In this document: piece by piece, positions 42,290 through 49,727 of the stretch
Layout: the number at the start of each line of letters is the position of its first letter
Numbering within the stretch: the first letter of the stretch is position 1
Assembly: GCF_002863225.1 (NCBI RefSeq)
Contig: NZ_PKEK01000051.1
Coordinates: 124,001 to 188,000 of the forward strand
Reading direction: 5' to 3'
Length of the DNA stretch: 64,000 nt
From: Mycobacterium sp.
GTDB taxonomy: Bacteria > Actinomycetota > Actinomycetes > Mycobacteriales > Mycobacteriaceae
Translations under genes and position numbers: made by a program
Notes under the pieces: generated by a model
What the model was told of the DNA's origin: nothing
Seen by the model: only the letters and a program-made list of their open reading frames with translations
Database searches by the model: none

Positions 42290-43192
42290 ATGGACAACCG
42301 GTTCTTCCCGCTCGTGGTCGTGCCCGTCATGCTGGCCCTCGGGCTGACGCTGACGGTCGCCGACTTCCGCCGCGCGGCCTCGCTGCGCCGACCCCTGGCG
42401 GTGGCCTTGCTGTGCCAGGCCCTGGTGCTGCCCGGGCTCTGCCTCTTGATCGCCGAGGCGTTCCACTTGAAGCCCGAACTGGCGGTCGGACTCCTGTTGA
42501 TGTCCGCGGCGCCCGGCGGTCTGATGGCGAACATCATGAGCCACCTGGTCAACGGCGACTTGGCGGTCAACCTGACGCTCACCGCGATCAACGCCGTGCT
42601 GTCGGTCTTCACCCTGCCCGCGACGGTGGCGTTCTCGATGTTCTGGTTTCTGGACAAGGGCCGATTCATCCCGCTGCAAGCGGACAAGTTCCTTGGGGTG
42701 TTCGGGCTGATTCTGATACCGACGGCGATCGGCGTCGCCATTCGTCACCGGTACCCGGCATTGGCGGAACGGCTGAAGAAGCCGGTTCGGATCGCGGCGG
42801 CGGTGCTGCTGGTGGCGGTCAGCCTCGGGGCGATTGCCAGCGGCAAGACGACGATATGGAGCAACCTCGGCGCCCTCGTCGGAGCCGTCGTGGCATTCTG
42901 TGTGGTCAGCCTGACCGTCGGCTACCTGGCACCGCGCCGATTGAACTTGGCGCCGCGGCAGTCTATCGCCGTCAGCCTGGAGATCGGACTGCACAACGCC
43001 ATGCTGGCGATGGGCATCGCATTGAGTCCGCAACTTCTGAATAGCGTCGAAATCGCTACGCCCGCAGCTGTTTACGGATCGATTGCACCGCTGATCGCGC
43101 TGGCGTTCGTCTTCACCGTCCGCCGACTGGATCCCGCTTACCGGAAAGCAGCCAGCCCCGACGAAACCGTCGGGGCGGACGCCGCCGTCTGA
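42290..43192 (+). CDS. BASS-family (bile acid:sodium symporter-like) transporter
   Basis: The 300-residue product is strongly hydrophobic, with about nine membrane spans. Segments include FFPLVVVPVMLALGLTLTVADF, ELAVGLLLMSAAPGGLMANIMSHLVNGDLAVNLTLTAINAVLSV and SLEIGLHNAMLAMGIALS, which match the SBF/BASS fold (two inverted repeats with a crossing helix). Substrates of bacterial members are small organic anions or steroids; none is proven here. It is single and on the plus strand, facing rpsQ with convergent, abutting ends. M. tuberculosis has no equivalent between rpsQ and atsA. Confidence 0.85.
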   Translation: MDNRFFPLVVVPVMLALGLTLTVADFRRAASLRRPLAVALLCQALVLPGLCLLIAEAFHLKPELAVGLLLMSAAPGGLMANIMSHLVNGDLAVNLTLTAINAVLSVFTLPATVAFSMFWFLDKGRFIPLQADKFLGVFGLILIPTAIGVAIRHRYPALAERLKKPVRIAAAVLLVAVSLGAIASGKTTIWSNLGALVGAVVAFCVVSLTVGYLAPRRLNLAPRQSIAVSLEIGLHNAMLAMGIALSPQLLNSVEIATPAAVYGSIAPLIALAFVFTVRRLDPAYRKAASPDETVGADAAV

Positions 43193-43522
43193 CTACTTGG
43201 CCTTTTCCAGGATCTCGACGAGGCGCCAGCGCTTGGTGGCCGACGTCGGACGAGTCTCCATCAGCGAGACGCGGTCGCCGATGCCGGCATCGCCGTGCTC
43301 GTCGTGCGCCTTGACCTTCTTGGTGGTCCGGATGATCTTGCCGTACAGCGGGTGACGCATGCGGTCTTCCAGCTCGACCACGATGGTCTTCTGCATCTTG
43401 TCGCTGACCACATAACCGATGCGCGTCTTGCGTTGACCCCGCGGCTTGGGTGTGGCCGGAGTGCGCTTGGGCCCCTTGGCGCCAGCGTCTTTCGCGGGGG
43501 CGGACTTGTTCGCCTCAGCCAT
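43193..43522 (-). CDS. rpsQ: 30S ribosomal protein S17
   Basis: The 109-residue product has the S17 core RKTRIGYVVSDKMQKTIVVELEDRMRHPLYGKIIRTTKKVKAHDE. A 30-residue basic, Pro/Ala-rich N-terminal extension (MAEANKSAPAKDAGAKGPKR) precedes it, as in mycobacteria. The start overlaps the rpmC stop by one base. It is the last S10-type gene before the accessory block. Confidence 0.96.
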   Translation of the reverse strand: MAEANKSAPAKDAGAKGPKRTPATPKPRGQRKTRIGYVVSDKMQKTIVVELEDRMRHPLYGKIIRTTKKVKAHDEHGDAGIGDRVSLMETRPTSATKRWRLVEILEKAK

Positions 43523-43764
43523 TACGACTCACCACTTTCTGCACCGAGCGGCCCAGAAGCCAGGCCGAGTTCACGTTCACGTAGCACGGTGTAGATCCGT
43601 GCGATTTCCTGGCGGACCGTGCGGAGCCGGCGGTTGTTCGCGAGCTGGCCGGTCGCCATCTGGAAGCGCAGGTTGAACAATTCTTCCTTGAATTCGCGCA
43701 GCTTCTCGACCAGTTCTTCGTCGTTGAGCTCGCGCAGTTCGCCCGGCGAAGTTCCCACTGCCAT
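43522..43764 (-). CDS. rpmC: 50S ribosomal protein L29
   Basis: The 80-residue product from the ATG at 43764 begins MAVGTSPGELRELNDEELVEKLREFKEELFNLRFQMATGQLANNRRLRTVR, the L29 sequence. The ATG overlaps the rplP stop (ATGA). Codons upstream to 43908 overlap rplP and are not L29. Confidence 0.96.
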   Translation of the reverse strand: MAVGTSPGELRELNDEELVEKLREFKEELFNLRFQMATGQLANNRRLRTVRQEIARIYTVLRERELGLASGPLGAESGES

Positions 43765-44180
43765 CAGAACTGATCCTCTCGGGTGACGATGCGTGCCTTG
43801 ATCGGCAGCTTGTGGATCGCACGGGTCAGTGCTTCCCGCGCGGTCTGCTCGTTGGGGTAGCTCAGCTCGAAGAGCACGCGACCCGGCTTGACGTTGGCGA
43901 TCCACCACTCCGGCGAACCCTTACCCGACCCCATACGGGTTTCGGCGGGCTTCTTGGTCAGCGGGCGGTCCGGGAAGATGTTGATCCACACCTTGCCGCC
44001 ACGCTTGATGTGCCGGTTGATCGCGATACGCGCGGACTCGATCTGGCGGTTGGTGACGTAGGCGTGCTCCAGTGCCTGGATGCCGTAGTCACCGAAGCTG
44101 ACCGACGTTCCGCCGCTGGCGATCCCGCGCTGACGCGGGTGGTGCTGCTTGCGGTGTTTGACTCTGCGGGGAATCAACAT
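43764..44180 (-). CDS. rplP: 50S ribosomal protein L16
   Basis: The 138-residue product has the L16 sequence MLIPRRVKHRKQHHPRQRGIASGGTSVSFG and RMGSGKGSPEWWIANVKPGRVLFEL. It lies 2 bases after rpsC and overlaps the rpmC start by one base. Confidence 0.97.
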   Translation of the reverse strand: MLIPRRVKHRKQHHPRQRGIASGGTSVSFGDYGIQALEHAYVTNRQIESARIAINRHIKRGGKVWINIFPDRPLTKKPAETRMGSGKGSPEWWIANVKPGRVLFELSYPNEQTAREALTRAIHKLPIKARIVTREDQF

Positions 44181-44182
44181 AG

Positions 44183-45028
44183 TTAGCTCTCCGTACTCTG
44201 CGCCTCGGCGGCGGGCGCCTCGGCGGTGGGCGCCGCTGCCGGCGCGGACGAGGCCTCCTCGGCACTCGACGCAGCGCGCCCGGCCTCGGTGCTGGTCGCC
44301 GTCGTACCCGCGGATCCGCTGCGACGCGGGCGGGTGCCCGACGGACGCTCACGGCGCGGACGTTCGGCGCCGGCCGACGGTGCAACCAGCTCGCGCTTGC
44401 CACCGACGATGTCGCCCTTGTAAATCCAGACCTTCACGCCGATGCGGCCAAAGGTGGTCTTGGCCTCGTACAGGCCGTAGTCGATGTCGGCACGCAGCGT
44501 GTGCAGCGGCACCCGACCTTCGCGGTAGAACTCCGAGCGGCTCATCTCGGCGCCGCCCAGACGGCCCGAGCACTGCACCCGGATGCCCTTGACGTTGGGC
44601 TGACGCATCGCCGACTGGATCGCCTTGCGCATCGCACGGCGGAACGCCACCCGGTTGCTGAGCTGCTCGGCAACGCCTTGGGCAACCAATTGCGCTGTCG
44701 ACTCGGGGTTCTTCACCTCGAGGATGTTCAGCTGGACCTGCTTGCCGGTCAGCTTCTCCAGGTCGGCGCGGATGCGGTCGGCCTCGGTGCCGCGGCGACC
44801 GATGACGATGCCCGGACGGGCGGTGTGGATGTCCACCCGAACCCGGTCGCGGGTGCGCTCGATCTCCACGTCGGCGATGCCGGCGCGCTCCAAGCCGGTC
44901 GACAGCAGCTTGCGGATCGCCACGTCTTCCTTGATGTAGTCCGCGTATTGCTTGTCGGCGTACCACCGGGATTTCCACTCGGTGGTGATGCCGAGCCGGA
45001 ATCCGTGCGGATTGATCTTCTGGCCCAC
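44183..45028 (-). CDS. rpsC: 30S ribosomal protein S3
   Basis: The 281-residue product has the S3 core: MGQKINPHGFRLGITTEWKSRWYADKQYADY, the KH domain TARPGIVIGRRGTEADRIRADLEKLTG, and RAMRKAIQSAMRQPNVKGIRVQCSGRLGGAEMSR. A long disordered C-terminal tail rich in Ala, Ser, Arg and Glu (about 70 residues) follows, usual for mycobacterial S3. The start overlaps the rplV stop by one base. Confidence 0.96.
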   Translation of the reverse strand: MGQKINPHGFRLGITTEWKSRWYADKQYADYIKEDVAIRKLLSTGLERAGIADVEIERTRDRVRVDIHTARPGIVIGRRGTEADRIRADLEKLTGKQVQLNILEVKNPESTAQLVAQGVAEQLSNRVAFRRAMRKAIQSAMRQPNVKGIRVQCSGRLGGAEMSRSEFYREGRVPLHTLRADIDYGLYEAKTTFGRIGVKVWIYKGDIVGGKRELVAPSAGAERPRRERPSGTRPRRSGSAGTTATSTEAGRAASSAEEASSAPAAAPTAEAPAAEAQSTES

Positions 45029-45612
45029 TACTCCGAGCCCTCCTTCGATTCCGAAGTCGCTTCAGGAGCAGCGGACTTCGCGGCGGTTGCCTTCTTGGGG
45101 GACGCCTTCTTGGCCGGCGCCTTGTCGGCGGTTGCTTTCTTGGCCGGCGCCTTGTCGGCGGCAGCCTTCTTGGCGGGTGCGGTGCCCGCGGCCTTGCTGG
45201 CCTGCGCGCGCCGGGCGCGGGTCGCGCTCGCGGACTGCGAACCCCGCCCGTCCTTGCTCGGGCGGCTTTCGACGATCACCGTGATGTGGCTGGTGCGCTT
45301 ACGGATACGAAACGCGCGGCCCTGGGCGCGCGGACGGATCCGCTTGGCGGTCGGACCGCCGTCGGCGTAGACCGTGGCCACCACGAGGGTCGCCGGGTCG
45401 AGCCCATTGTTGTTCTGCGCGTTGGCCGCAGCGCTCGCGATGACCTTGGCCACCGGCTCGCTGGCCGCCTGGGGCGCCCAGCGCAGGATGTCCAGCGCTT
45501 CGGTCACCGACTTACCGCGGACCAGGTCGATCACCCGGCGCGCCTTGGTCGGCGACACCCGCACGAATCGTGCGACGGCGGTCGCCGACGGGAATTCAGT
45601 AGCCGTGCTCAT
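45028..45612 (-). CDS. rplV: 50S ribosomal protein L22 with long basic tail
   Basis: The 194-residue product has the L22 domain in residues 1-120 (VRVSPTKARRVIDLVRGKSVTEALDILRWAPQAA, RIRPRAQGRAFRIRKRTSHITVIV). A 70-residue tail of Lys/Ala repeats follows (DKAPAKKATADKAPAKKASPKK), resembling histone H1 tails and common in mycobacterial L22. The repeats reflect a 30-base DNA repeat. The start overlaps the rpsS stop by 4 bases. Confidence 0.95.
   Translation of the reverse strand: MSTATEFPSATAVARFVRVSPTKARRVIDLVRGKSVTEALDILRWAPQAASEPVAKVIASAAANAQNNNGLDPATLVVATVYADGGPTAKRIRPRAQGRAFRIRKRTSHITVIVESRPSKDGRGSQSASATRARRAQASKAAGTAPAKKAAADKAPAKKATADKAPAKKASPKKATAAKSAAPEATSESKEGSE
45107..45161. repeat. 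30-bp-period repeat in the L22 tail
   Basis: A 25-base sequence is repeated exactly with a 30-base period (45107-45131 and 45137-45161), encoding the Lys/Ala-rich decapeptide units of the L22 tail. The length is a multiple of three, so unit number can change without frameshift. Confidence 0.85.
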
Positions 45613-45890
45613 CGCCGCTTGGCCTTCCGGTCGTCTTTGATGTGTCCCTTGAAGGTGCGCGTCGGTGCGAACTCACCCAGTTTGTGGCCCACCATCGACT
45701 CGGTGACGAACACCGGCACGTGCTTGCGACCGTCGTGGACGGCGAAGGTGTGGCCGATGAAGTCGGGAATGATGGTCGAACGGCGAGACCAGGTCTTGAT
45801 GACCTGCTTGGTGTTCTTCTCGTTCTGGACGTCGACCTTCTTGAGCAGATGGTCGTCGACGAACGGACCCTTTTTGAGGCTGCGTGGCAT
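45609..45890 (-). CDS. rpsS: 30S ribosomal protein S19
   Basis: The 93-residue product starts MPRSLKKGPFVDDHLLKKVDVQNEKN and has RRSTIIPDFIGHTFAVHDGRKHVPVFVTE, the full S19 sequence. It lies between rplB (21-base gap) and rplV (4-base overlap). Confidence 0.97.
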   Translation of the reverse strand: MPRSLKKGPFVDDHLLKKVDVQNEKNTKQVIKTWSRRSTIIPDFIGHTFAVHDGRKHVPVFVTESMVGHKLGEFAPTRTFKGHIKDDRKAKRR

Positions 45891-45911
45891 GTCTGTTTCT
45901 CCTGGCTGCCG

Positions 45912-46751
45912 CTAGCGAGACTTCTTGCCGGTGCGCCGGCGTCGGACGATGAGCTTGTCGCTGGGCTTGCTGCCCTTACGGGTACGACCCTCGGGCTTAC
46001 CCCAGGGGCTGACCGGGTGACGACCACCGGAGGTCTTACCCTCACCACCACCGTGCGGGTGGTCGACCGGGTTCATCACGACACCACGGACGGTGGGGCG
46101 CTTGCCCTTCCAGCGCATCCGGCCGGCTTTACCCCAGTTGATGTTGGCCTGCTCGGCGTTACCCACCTCGCCGACAGTGGCGCGGCAGCGCACGTCGACC
46201 CGACGGATTTCACCGCTGGGCATACGCAGCGAGGCGTATGTGCCTTCCTTACCGAGCAATTGGATGCTGGAGCCGGCAGAGCGAGCCAGCTTGGCACCGC
46301 CGCCGGGCCGCAGCTCCACCGCGTGGACCAAGGTACCGGCCGGGATGTTGCGCAGCGGCAGGTTGTTGCCCGGCTTGATGTCGGCGTTGGCGCCGGACTC
46401 GACCACGTGGCCCTGCTTGAGTCCCTGGGGCGCGATGATGTAGCGCTTTTCACCGTCCAGGAAGTGCAGCAGTGCGATGTTCGCGGTGCGGTTCGGGTCG
46501 TATTCGATGTGCGCGACCTTCGCGTCGACGCCGTCCTTGTCGTTGCGACGGAAGTCGATGACGCGGTAGGCCCGCTTGTGCCCGCCACCCTTGTGACGAG
46601 TCGTGATACGGCCGTGCGCGTTACGTCCACCCTTGCCGTGCAACGGCTTGATGAGCGACTTCTCCGGAGTCGAGCGAGTGATCTCGGCGAAATCGGAGAC
46701 GCTGGCACCGCGACGACCCGGGGTCGTCGGCTTGTACTTGCGAATTCCCAT
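45912..46751 (-). CDS. rplB: 50S ribosomal protein L2
   Basis: The 279-residue product has the L2 sequence MGIRKYKPTTPGRRGASVSDFAEI, RNDKDGVDAKVAHIEYDPNRTANIALLHF and the peptidyl-transferase region MNPVDHPHGGGEGKTSGGRHPVSPWGKP. L2 is needed for subunit association and peptidyl transfer. It lies 36 bases after rplW. Confidence 0.97.
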   Translation of the reverse strand: MGIRKYKPTTPGRRGASVSDFAEITRSTPEKSLIKPLHGKGGRNAHGRITTRHKGGGHKRAYRVIDFRRNDKDGVDAKVAHIEYDPNRTANIALLHFLDGEKRYIIAPQGLKQGHVVESGANADIKPGNNLPLRNIPAGTLVHAVELRPGGGAKLARSAGSSIQLLGKEGTYASLRMPSGEIRRVDVRCRATVGEVGNAEQANINWGKAGRMRWKGKRPTVRGVVMNPVDHPHGGGEGKTSGGRHPVSPWGKPEGRTRKGSKPSDKLIVRRRRTGKKSR

Positions 46752-46787
46752 GTCTGTTAAGTCTCTCTATCCTCGGCTATTCGGCGG

Positions 46788-47090
46788 CTACGCCGTCACG
46801 CCGAACAACTCGATCGGCTTGCTGCCAGGCGCCAACGTCACGATGGCGCGCTTGGTGCTTTTCCGTTGTCCGAATCCACTGCGGGTGCGCTTGCGCTTGC
46901 CCTGGCGGTTCGCAGTGTTCACCGCGGCCACCTTGACCGAGAAGATTTTCTCGACCGCGATCTTGATCTGTGTCTTGTTCGAGTCGGGGTGGACCAGGAA
47001 CGTGTACACGTTGTCATCGATCAGGCCGTAGGACTTCTCCGAGATGACCGGGGCCAGGATGATGTCGCGGGGGTCAGTGACGGTTGCCAT
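46788..47090 (-). CDS. rplW: 50S ribosomal protein L23
   Basis: The 100-residue product has the L23 sequence DPRDIILAPVISEKSYGLIDDNVYTFLVHPDSNKTQIKIAVEKIF and GKRKRTRSGFGQRKSTKRAIVTL. L23 is at the tunnel exit and binds trigger factor and SRP. The start overlaps the rplD stop by one base. Confidence 0.97.
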   Translation of the reverse strand: MATVTDPRDIILAPVISEKSYGLIDDNVYTFLVHPDSNKTQIKIAVEKIFSVKVAAVNTANRQGKRKRTRSGFGQRKSTKRAIVTLAPGSKPIELFGVTA

Positions 47091-47773
47091 CAGACCGAAA
47101 CCTCCTCGGCGCCACGAGTGTTCGCGGTGATGAAGGCGTTGAGCGCCTCCACCGAGAACACCACGTCGTCGGCGCGCAGCACGTCGTAGGTGTTGAGCTG
47201 GTCCGGCGAGAGGATGTGCACACCCGGAAGGTTGCGCACACTCTTGGCGCCGGCCTCGTCGCTGCGACCGATGACCACCAGCACCTGCGTGCGGTCAGTC
47301 AGCGAGGCCAGGAAAACCTTGGCGCTCTTGGTCGACGGCGTCTGACCCGACACCAGCTCGGTGATCGCGTGGATGCGGCCGTTGCGCGCCCGGTCCGACA
47401 ACGCGCCACGTAGTGCTGCGGCGATCATCTTCTTCGGGGTGCGCTGGCTGTAATCACGCGGCTGCGGACCGTGCACCACACCACCGCCGGTGAACTGCGG
47501 CGCACGCGTCGAGCCCTGCCGCGCGCGACCGGTGCCCTTCTGCCGGTACGGCTTCCGTCCACCACCGCGAACCTCGCCGCGGGTCTTGGTCGCGTGCGTC
47601 CCCTGGCGCCTCGCGGCCAGCTGGGCCGTGACGACCTGGTGCAGCAGCGCGATGTTGGCAGGCGCGTCGAACAGCTCGGCTGGTAGCTCGACCGAGCCTT
47701 CCTTCTTACCGGCGGGCGTCTGAACGTCGATCGTCAGGCCCTTGGCGGCTTTTGCCGACTCGTCAGTAGCCAT
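47090..47773 (-). CDS. rplD: 50S ribosomal protein L4
   Basis: The 227-residue product has the L4 sequence: QLAARRQGTHATKTRGEVRGGGRKPYRQKGTGRARQGSTRAPQF, then GPQPRDYSQRTPKKMIAAALRGALSDRARN. In E. coli L4 represses the S10 operon; whether this holds in mycobacteria is unproven. The start overlaps the rplC stop by one base. Confidence 0.97.
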   Translation of the reverse strand: MATDESAKAAKGLTIDVQTPAGKKEGSVELPAELFDAPANIALLHQVVTAQLAARRQGTHATKTRGEVRGGGRKPYRQKGTGRARQGSTRAPQFTGGGVVHGPQPRDYSQRTPKKMIAAALRGALSDRARNGRIHAITELVSGQTPSTKSAKVFLASLTDRTQVLVVIGRSDEAGAKSVRNLPGVHILSPDQLNTYDVLRADDVVFSVEALNAFITANTRGAEEVSV

Positions 47774-48426
47774 TACTTCTCACCTCGTTTGATCGCGCTG
47801 CGGACCACGACGAGTCCGCCGGTGCGGCCAGGCACGGCGCCCTTGATCAGCAACACGCCGTTCTCGGCATCGACCAAGTGCACCAACAGGTTCTGGGTGG
47901 TCACCCGGTCGCTACCCATCCGGCCGGCCATCCGAGTGCCCTTGAAGACACGCGCGGGAGTGGCGCAACCGCCGATGGATCCGGGCCGGCGGTGGACCGC
48001 CTGGGCGCCGTGGCTGGCGCCCTGACCCTTGAAGCCGTGCCGCTTCATGGTGCCCGCGAAACCTTTACCCTTCGACGTGCCGGTCACGTCGACATACGTT
48101 CCGGCAGCGAAGATCTCGGCCGTCAGCTCCTGGCCCACCTCGTAGTCGGAAGCGGCCGCCTCGTCCTCGAGACGAAACTCGGCCAGGTGCCGACGCGGGT
48201 TGACACCGGCGGCGGCGTACTGGCCTGCCAACGGCTTGTTGATCTTGCGTGGACTGATTTCGCCGTAAGCCAGCTGCACCGCGCTGTACCCGTCGACCTC
48301 CGGGGTACGGATGCGGGTCACCACGTTCGGCCCGGCTTTGACCACCGTCACGGGGACGACGCGGTTGTTCTCGTCGAACACCTGCGTCATACCGAGCTTG
48401 GTGCCCAGAATGCCCTTTCTCGCCAT
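47773..48426 (-). CDS. rplC: 50S ribosomal protein L3
   Basis: The 217-residue product has MARKGILGTKLGMTQVFDENNRVVPVTVV and VTGTSKGKGFAGTMKRHGFKGQGASHGAQAVHRRPGSIGG, the L3 sequence including the loop near the peptidyl-transferase centre where linezolid-resistance changes occur. The resistance-associated Cys-to-Arg position cannot be assigned confidently here. It lies 14 bases after rpsJ. Confidence 0.97.
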   Translation of the reverse strand: MARKGILGTKLGMTQVFDENNRVVPVTVVKAGPNVVTRIRTPEVDGYSAVQLAYGEISPRKINKPLAGQYAAAGVNPRRHLAEFRLEDEAAASDYEVGQELTAEIFAAGTYVDVTGTSKGKGFAGTMKRHGFKGQGASHGAQAVHRRPGSIGGCATPARVFKGTRMAGRMGSDRVTTQNLLVHLVDAENGVLLIKGAVPGRTGGLVVVRSAIKRGEK

Positions 48427-48440
48427 TGCTCGCAGCTCTC

Positions 48441-48746
48441 CTACTGGATGTTGACGTCGACGCTGGCAGGCAGATCGATGCGCATCAGCGCGTCAACGGT
48501 TTTCGGGGTTGGGTCAAGGATGTCGATCAGGCGCTTGTGAGTGCGCATCTCGAAGTGCTCCCGCGAGTCTTTGTACTTGTGCGGTGAGCGGATAACGCAG
48601 TACACGTTCTTCTCAGTCGGCAGCGGCACTGGGCCAACCACACTGGCGCCCGTACGGACAACCGTCTCGACGATCTTGCGCGCCGAGGCGTCAATGGCCT
48701 CGTGGTCGTAGGCCTTGAGCCTGATGCGGATCTTCTGTCCCGCCAC
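48441..48746 (-). CDS. rpsJ: 30S ribosomal protein S10
   Basis: The 101-residue product has MAGQKIRIRLKAYDHEAIDASARKIVETVVRTGASVVGPVPLPTEKN and KDSREHFEMRTHKRLIDILDPTPKTVDALMRIDLPASVDVNIQ, the complete S10 sequence. It heads the S10 operon and also acts with NusB in antitermination. A long leader with a hairpin lies upstream. Confidence 0.97.
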   Translation of the reverse strand: MAGQKIRIRLKAYDHEAIDASARKIVETVVRTGASVVGPVPLPTEKNVYCVIRSPHKYKDSREHFEMRTHKRLIDILDPTPKTVDALMRIDLPASVDVNIQ

Positions 48747-49002
48747 GCTTCCTCACTCTCCAGGTCGAGACCCGGTTTCCTGCCGGGCCCCAATCGCCTC
48801 AGACGATTGGACGCGCCCGGTTGTTGCGCCGCTGTTTACCTGTCTTGGTTCACCGGCCCCCGCGGTCGGGTGTGTCGCCCTCACGCAGCCCGGGCCGCGA
48901 CCGAAATTGGTCACGCTCCAGATTGGGACCGGATGCGCCCGTGTGGGCGCTGGTCGTATGCCCAGCCAGGCGCGAACCTGGCTCAAGGCAACCCGAACAG
49001 TA
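48747..49002 (-). promoter_or_regulatory. S10 operon promoter and leader
   Basis: On the minus strand TACTGT (49002-48997) is a good -10; TTGGCC (49027-49022) is a weak -35 at 19 bases. The transcript would have a leader of about 240 bases. It contains a hairpin with arms CCAATCG and CGATTGG (48790-48796, 48804-48810), enclosed by CCGGGC and GCCCGG (48783-48788, 48815-48820). Its position 36-76 bases before rpsJ suggests translational or attenuation control, as an inference. The remainder of the gap to 49104 has nothing else I recognise. Confidence 0.45.
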
Positions 49003-49104
49003 TGCCCCAGAACCCGGTGCAGGCCAAATCCCCGCGACCAGGCACCCGCACTGCCGCCCGATCGCTCGCCGGAAGCTTCTTACTCCAGAGTAAGGTGTCC
49101 CGAT

Positions 49105-49591
49105 ATGACGGGCTCGACCAGCACATATGCCGCTTGGCAGCGACTATCCGGTACACCCGGCGGCAGTCGGTTGTTTTCGCTGGCGGCGATGGCGCGCGTT
49201 CCGTACTTCGCCTCGGTACTGCCGCACGTGGTCACGATGGAACCGGGCCTGGCCGAAGTGCGGGTCCCCAAGTGGTTCTTCGTCTACAACCACCTACACA
49301 CCGTGCACGCCATCGCGTCGTGCAACGCGGCCGAGGTGGCGATGGGGATGCTGATGGAGGCCACGGGGCCCCCGCAGTCACCGATGGATACCGAAGGCGA
49401 TGAACGTCCAGTACCTCGGCAAGGCCACCACGTCACTGCTGGCCCGCGCCGAGCTCGACCCGCCCGACTTCGCCGCGATGCGCGAGGGCCAAAAAGGATG
49501 GGACCTCGTCGTGCCGGTCAGCATCACCGACCGCAGCGGGGTCGAGGTCGTGCACGCCGACATCACCACCTGGGTTACGCCGGCCCGGTAA
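49105..49591 (+). pseudogene. DUF4442 (hotdog-fold thioesterase-like) gene with a frameshift
   Basis: The first frame gives MTGSTSTYAAWQRLSGTPGG ... NHLHTVHAIASCNAAEVAMGMLMEAT, up to about 49365. The sequence then continues in the next frame as HRWIPKAMNVQYLGKATTSLLARAEL ... ITDRSGVEVVHADITTWVT to the stop at 49591. Joined after removing one base, the product is 161 residues, a normal DUF4442 length. The break falls in a GGGGCCCCC run (49365-49373), so it may be a sequencing error or a true frameshift. DUF4442 proteins have a hotdog fold resembling acyl-CoA thioesterases. The gene is divergent from the S10 promoter region. Confidence 0.75.
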
Positions 49592-49727
49592 CCCGCCCTG
49601 CTCACATTTCCCCCGAATGCGAGGGAAATCCCTGTATCGCCGCGCTGGGCATCCCGTTAGCGTCTGAGCTGAGTTTCCTGTGATTTACAGGAGAAAAGCG
49701 TAAGAAAAAGCTGATTAGGGGGCGGGC

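Noticed and set aside
49606..49629. Hairpin ATTTCCC-N10-GGGAAAT after the DUF4442 pseudogene
   Set aside because: The stem is only seven pairs and no T-run follows, so I do not call a terminator.
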